DNA of 64,000 bases from Oryzias latipes (Eukaryota > Chordata > Actinopteri > Beloniformes > Adrianichthyidae): the NCBI RefSeq assembly GCF_002234675.1, contig NC_019866.2, forward strand, positions 8,089,261 through 8,153,260. The letters are read 5' to 3'. Position 1 is the first letter of the stretch, and each line of letters begins with the position of its first letter. A model generated the notes under the pieces. It worked only from the letters and a program-made list of their open reading frames with translations, did not search any database and was not told where the DNA came from. The translations under genes were made by a program, and so were the position numbers. This document shows positions 58,776-64,000 of the stretch, piece by piece.

Positions 58776-61700
58776 ATGGGGTCTATTCTGAGTCGCAGGA
58801 TCGCTGGTGTTGAAGACATCGATATCCAAGCTAACTCGGCCTATCGGTTTCCTCCTAAATCTGGTAAGTGACGAATGAATCATTATTATCATTACTTTCT
58901 ATTTTATAGAAACAAAAGTCGGAAGAGGAAGAGAACGCTGCGTGTTTTAATTTCCCCAACAACACTGCTATATCATTAGCGAATTTTTTATTATTATTAG
59001 CTGCCATTTTACAGATGTACTTTTGATTTAAGCTGCAAAAAGAACTTAGACTGTGGAGCTAACGTGTCAATTTTTATTTTTTTTTATTTTTTGTCTTTTT
59101 TTTTTTTGTTATTATTTAAGGGAATTACTTTGCAAGCCACTTCTTCATGGGAGGGGAGAAGTTTGACACACCACATCCAGAGGGATACCTCTTTGGGGAA
59201 AACATGGACCTGAATTTTCTTGGAAATAGGCCAGTGCAGGTGAAAGCTGCTGTTCCTTTACCTCTGAAATCAGCACAGATTTGTTTTTTTTCAGAGCTGA
59301 ACAATGCTAAATAAAGCTTTGAATTTCATTTTAGAAATGCAGTTGATTTAAAAAAAAAAAATGCTGGATCGTTTTCATTAAAAACAAATGGCATTAATAA
59401 CTTTATTTTATTAGTTTCCATATGTGACGCCCGCTCCCCACGAACCAGTGAAAACCCTGAGGAGTTTGGTTAATATTCGGAAGGACTCCTTGCGTTTAGT
59501 CAGGTACAAAAAAAAAACAAAGACAAAAGTGGTTGGTCGCTGTGATTTTTTTTTTCTTCTTTTTTTTAAATGAGGCAAATTTTTCTATAAATTTTGTGAA
59601 CATGTTTCAGGTACAAAGATGACTCTGATCCATTGGTGGAAGATGGCGGGAAACCTAAGGTTCAGTACGGAGTGGAGTTCACATTTGATGCTGACGCCCG
59701 GGTCGCCATCACCCTCTTCTGTCAGGCATTTGAGGAGTTCTCCAACGGCATGCCTGCGTACGAGTCTCCTCATAACCTTTTTATCTAATCCAACATTCAC
59801 AACAAAATCAAACTGAATCTGGCTTTTAGTTTTTTAACTTTCTATCGGAATTCAGCTAATTATGGTTGCATCTTTCTGCCTATATTTCCATTCAAGTCAC
59901 ACATGGATTCATCTGGACACAGTTTCCTCGTGTTTATGTAGAAAACTGTGCCAGAGAAGGCGTTTATGGGCAATGAGATTCGAGCATTGGAGTGCAAAGT
60001 CTAGAGAGTGGGTCCATAGCAACAAGCTGTCACCATGGATACGGCAGATAAGACTTGGAGGAAAATGAAAGACCAAAGCGACTTTAGATCAGATTGTGTT
60101 GTTTATCGCTTACCGATAAAACTGAAACTAGCTTTTAAATTCTTTCCACGTCTCATTTGAAAACTGAAAATGTTAACATACATGCATGACAAGTTTTCTT
60201 TTTTTATTTAAGAGTTATGTGATTTTAATTGAATTTGTTTTATGTGCAGGTACACTCCAAAGGATCCAACCTTGGTTTCTGAAACGGTCCATTACAAGCG
60301 GGGGGTAAATCAGCAGTTCTCCATGCCATCTTTCAAAATAGACTTCAGCGAGTGGAAAGAAGAAGATGTAAGTTTGGGCTTCGCCTCATAGATCCTAAGA
60401 ACACAACTTTAGGTGTGCCAATAATTAACCGAATCGTTTACATTTTCTTGGTAGCTGAACTTCGACCTGGACAGAGGAGTGTTTCCCATGGTCATCCAGG
60501 CGGTTGTCGATGAAGGAGATGGTAAGTTCCCAGCAGCTGCACTAAATCAGATACACTGGATCTAATGCTGTTATGTTTTTTCCCTTAAGATTGTCTTGGA
60601 CACGCTCATGTACTTTTGGCAGCCTTTGAAAGAGTAAGTAAAATGTTAAAAGCAGTGAGATTTTGCCACGAAATGTTTCACCAAAGACCTTTTTTCTTAT
60701 ATTTTTGCAGCATGTTGATGGAAGTTTTTCTGTCAAGCCTCTGAAGCAGAAGCAGATTGTGAGTGCATAACATTATTAAAATGTTTCTGTTTTGTGGAAA
60801 TTCAAAATCTGTTCTTGTTTGTGGGTTCCAGTCATGAGGCATTTGACTGTTATAGTCCTTAAGCTGACAGTTTAGCTCTATTTTCACACTTCATCTTTGT
60901 TTTTAAGCATCAAGCTGAAAATTCAAAACACCACACTAATCTGTTCTCACTAAAACGTGCAAACTTTCCTGATCGAGTGGGTCTTTATTTTGAAAAGTGT
61001 TTGGTTATTTTCAGGTGGACCGTGTGAGCTACCTCTTGCAGGAGATCTATGGGATTGAGAACAAGAACAACCAAGAAACCAAGGTTCTATAAAAATTGTG
61101 AAAAATTCATTATTTTGACAGAACAGTCAGCCATGTTGGACTTCTTAGTGTCTGTGTTGCTGACGTGTGTTTGTTTTTTTGCAGCCATCTGATGATGAGA
61201 ACAGTGACAACAGCAATGAGTGTGTTGTGTGTTTGTCTGACTTGCGAGACACACTGATCCTTCCCTGCAGACACCTGTGTCTGTGCAACTCCTGCGCAGA
61301 CACCCTGCGTTACCAAGCCAACAACTGTCCCATCTGCAGGCTGCGTAAGACGACACTCTCCCTGCTTCACCCCTCCACCTTCATGAATTTAAATAGTCTT
61401 GATCTTAAATCGTCTTTCTTTTATTTTTTTTACAGCTTTTAGAGCCTTGCTGCAGATCAGAGCTGTGAGGAAAAAGCCTGGAGCTCTTTCACCGGTGTCT
61501 TTCAGTCCCGTTCTGGCTCAAACTATGGACCATGACGAGCATTCGGTATGCAAATGAACATTCAGAGCAAATGTATCCACATGGTTTGTCTTTTTACATT
61601 TGTTTATCTTGACCTCTGCAGAGCACAGACTCTGTTCCTCCTGGTTTTGAACCCATCTCTCTGTTGGAGGCCCTGAACGGTCTGCGGTCTGTGTCTCCTG

Positions 61701-63922
61701 TCGTCCCTTCTGCCCCACTGTACGATGAAATCAACTTCTCTGAGGGGCTGGGAGGAGACGGTCGACCACTTAGCTCCCCAGAACATTTAAGTGATGGAGG
61801 TTTGCAGAAAGGCAAAGTCAGCAAGTCACCTGACAGGTAACGTTCTGCTAATAATGCTTACTGTCTGAGAAAGTGACTTTAAGAGGAAGCAAACAGGGAA
61901 GCTGCAGATTCTGAAAATCTCTCAAATGTAGATTCACCTTAAAAAGAAATACATTTTCTTCAATTCTGAGGGAACTGGTCTGAATGTCAGTTGCCCTCTC
62001 AAGATTTCTATGTTGCTATTTCCATCATGACTCTTGTCTGAATCATGTCCTGCAGAAAAACAGTCCTCAAGTGTCCATTTCATTTTAAGCCCCACTCTGA
62101 TCATCTTTTAAACTATTGTCAAGGAGTTCTCAGTGGTCTTTTAATTCTAATTATGCCATCTTTTGCCAAAATAGTTTCTGCAGTAGCAGGAGTTCTTTAG
62201 AAATTCACCTCTGAGTTCTTAGCTGAATCATTGGTGCTGAGTTATCCCCCCTGTTGCTGAGAGCTCTCTGTTTACAAACTTTCCTGCTAGCTTACAGCCC
62301 ATCACAACCCTAACCTAAAATTGAAGATTCGAACAAGCACGGCAAGCGATATTGAATCATCCAGCTGTACAGCTTTGAGCCAGATGCCAGCTCAGGCACG
62401 GAAAACGAAGACGTACATGGATCTAGTTGTCTACTAGCATCAGAATGGAGCAGAGCAGAGCGCTTGTGACCCCACCCAATGGGTTTTTTAATGTAACAAA
62501 TGGGATCTATTTCAAACAGCTGCTCCTTATTCACAACAATTTCAATAAAGAAATACTCTTAAAGAAATTCCTTAATATATGTCCTCAATCATCAAAAAAA
62601 TGCCACAAGAAGATATTAAAAACAGCAAAATTACGATTTTTATTGGAGTGGGTCTCTAAGAAAGATGTAATTCAAGTAGATTAAAAAGGTTTCCTGAATT
62701 GTTTAAATTAGAGGAAGGTCTGGGGGTACTCGGAGGCTGAAGCTGAAACAGATCTAGCAGAAGTCACTGTAGTTTCTGCTGCGATGATACTTAGGATACT
62801 AAAATATAAAGTGTTTATTTTCTGCCTTGCTCAGTTTTATTCCTGCCGTTTTTTTTCTGCCTTGGTACCGGTAATGTTAAGAAGGGTAAAAAACAAAACC
62901 ATTGATGGAAAAATCTAGAATAATATCCAAAACTGTTGAGTTAAAATGTAATTAAAATTTTTTTTATTGCAATTGTCATTGTTTGCCAGAAGAACAGGAA
63001 CAATAACTTTTATTGTTGTGTTGTTGTTGTTGTTTTTTCCACTGAGTGGGTTTTCATTTTATTCTGACACTATTCAGTCCATTTATCTATGAACATGTGC
63101 ACGCTCGCCCAACAGGACGTTTTCTTTGTACACGAGATTCAAATCAGGAATAAGGAGGTTATAAAGTCTGAAATGTTACTGTTTGAACTCTGTAGACACT
63201 TTGTGTGTTGCAGCTGCATCCATAAATAATTTGTGTGTAGACCTTTAATCACTTTATTTTAAAAAACTGTTTTCTTTTTAATTGTAGTGCAGTTTTTACC
63301 CTCAAATTCCTAACTAAACTAGGAAATTCCTTGAAATTGTAGGTCTGTTTAGCTTGAATTGTTATCAGTTTTGCAGAACAAAAAGATTAAGTTAAAGTTT
63401 CTTGATTATTTTTTATTTTTTCATTTTTAATTTTGCTTAAACATTAGCTTAAACTTAACTGATGGAGCGGACTGAACATGAATAAAACTCTCTTATCTTT
63501 TCCACAGCACCCTTCGATCACCTTCTTCTCCCATCCAGGAGGAGGATGAGGAGAAGCTGTCTGAGATGTCGGATGCTCAGCCGCACACCTTTCTCTCCAG
63601 CAGCCCCGCCCCCACAGACGTAAGCCTCGTCTTCACCACACGTTCGACCTCGACCCTGCACAACGTTAAATCACTTTGCTGGCTTTCTTCTAGGCCACGG
63701 CGACGGAGGACGCGGCAGAGTCGCTCTCTCCAGATGATGGTAGGTTTTCCCGTTTGGCGCCGGGTACACAGCCCTTCAGGAATGTGTTTGAATGTCGTGC
63801 TGTTCTGCTTGATGCAGAGGACAGGATGCATTCTGCAGGAGACATTCTGCAAGACTGCAGCAGTGAGCACTGCATGTTGACCAAAGCTGAGAGCGATCCG
63901 GCGGGCGACCTGTCTCTTCCTG
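58776..63922 (+). CDS. mgrn1: mgrn1 (mahogunin RING E3 ubiquitin ligase), 3' end outside window
   Basis: Fifteen exons: 58776-58863, 59121-59239, 59415-59503, 59611-59757, 60250-60367, 60455-60521, 60590-60633, 60711-60758, 61015-61083, 61185-61344, 61436-61545, 61622-61836, 63508-63619, 63694-63739, 63818-63922. These give 512 residues with continuous phase. The N-terminus MGSILSRR suits N-myristoylation at G2. The RING finger is in exon 10: C276, C279, C291, H293, C297, C300, C311, C314. Exon 12 carries a PSAP tetrapeptide (382-385), the kind of motif by which MGRN1 binds TSG101 of ESCRT-I. Family role: endosome-to-lysosome traffic and melanocortin signalling. The exon 9 donor (AAG/GTTCTA) is weak. 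After 63922 the frame either splices to an exon past the edge or reads through to a TGA near 63960. Confidence 0.95.
61837..63507. other. mgrn1: mgrn1 intron 12
   Basis: Largest mgrn1 intron in the window (1.67 kb). It contains the MITE at 62089-62655 and a GTT triplet run near 63015-63035. Confidence 0.7.
62089..62655. mobile_element. TTAA-flanked MITE, copy 3 (inverted)
   Basis: Starts GCCCCACTCTGAT after TTAA (62085-62088) and ends ATTGGAGTGGGTCT before CTAA, one change from TTAA. The interior AGAATGGAGCAGAGCAGAGC is the reverse complement of the shared block in copies 1 and 2. Confidence 0.72.
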
Positions 63923-64000
63923 GTGAGAAAACCGCTTTAGCACCAAACGTTCCCCTGTGAACAATTTCCAACTATGTTATGCTTGAAGGAAGGTTAAAAA

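Noticed and set aside
63923-63960. mgrn1 ending in [15 protein letters not shown] with a TGA near 63960
   Set aside because: A good donor (CTG/GTGAGA) at 63922 makes splicing to an exon beyond the window more likely; kept only as an alternative.
1-64000. CRISPR arrays, operons, prokaryotic or phage genes, LTR retroelements
   Set aside because: Looked for and not seen; intron-exon genes and vertebrate repeats explain the structured parts of the window.

Overview
The window is vertebrate nuclear DNA, almost certainly from a teleost fish. Genes are split into short exons with canonical GT-AG introns, the intergenic DNA is AT-rich, and the repeats are typical of fish (Tc1-like transposons, L2/RTE-type LINE tails, TTAA-flanked MITEs). 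The repeat families would fit a medaka-like (Oryzias) genome, but that is only an impression. All seven genes belong to families whose human orthologues lie on 16p13.

Layout: (1) 5.48-16.36 kb, minus strand: shisa9, an AMPA-receptor auxiliary protein, four coding exons. (2) 16.4-33.0 kb: a long stretch with no gene I can recognise, holding scattered LINE and MITE copies, one small unassigned ORF and one orphan exon-like segment. (3) 33.1-41.67 kb, plus strand: mrtfb (MKL2), the actin-regulated SRF coactivator, with all RPEL, basic, SAP, coiled-coil and transactivation parts and two candidate first exons. (4) 44.42-45.50 kb, minus strand: a five-exon gene joining an N-terminal coiled coil to a LITAF zinc/membrane domain. 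(5) 48.42-50.41 kb, minus strand: snrnp25 (U11/U12 minor spliceosome), head to head with (6) 50.88-51.84 kb, plus strand: polr3k (RNA polymerase III subunit RPC11). (7) 53.27-56.42 kb, minus strand: cdip1, a second LITAF-domain gene, converging on polr3k and divergent from (8) 58.78 kb to beyond the right edge, plus strand: mgrn1, a RING E3 ligase.

I reconstructed the coding exons by hand from splice sites and reading phase. Phase is continuous through all seven genes, which is strong internal support. No prokaryotic, viral, LTR or CRISPR feature was seen, and I found no convincing tRNA or rRNA gene. I found no clearly new molecular system. The items most worth checking are the coiled-coil/LITAF gene with a possible start-overlapping uORF, the alternative 5' exons of mrtfb, and several MITE families with visible target-site duplications, one nested inside a Tc1 relic.
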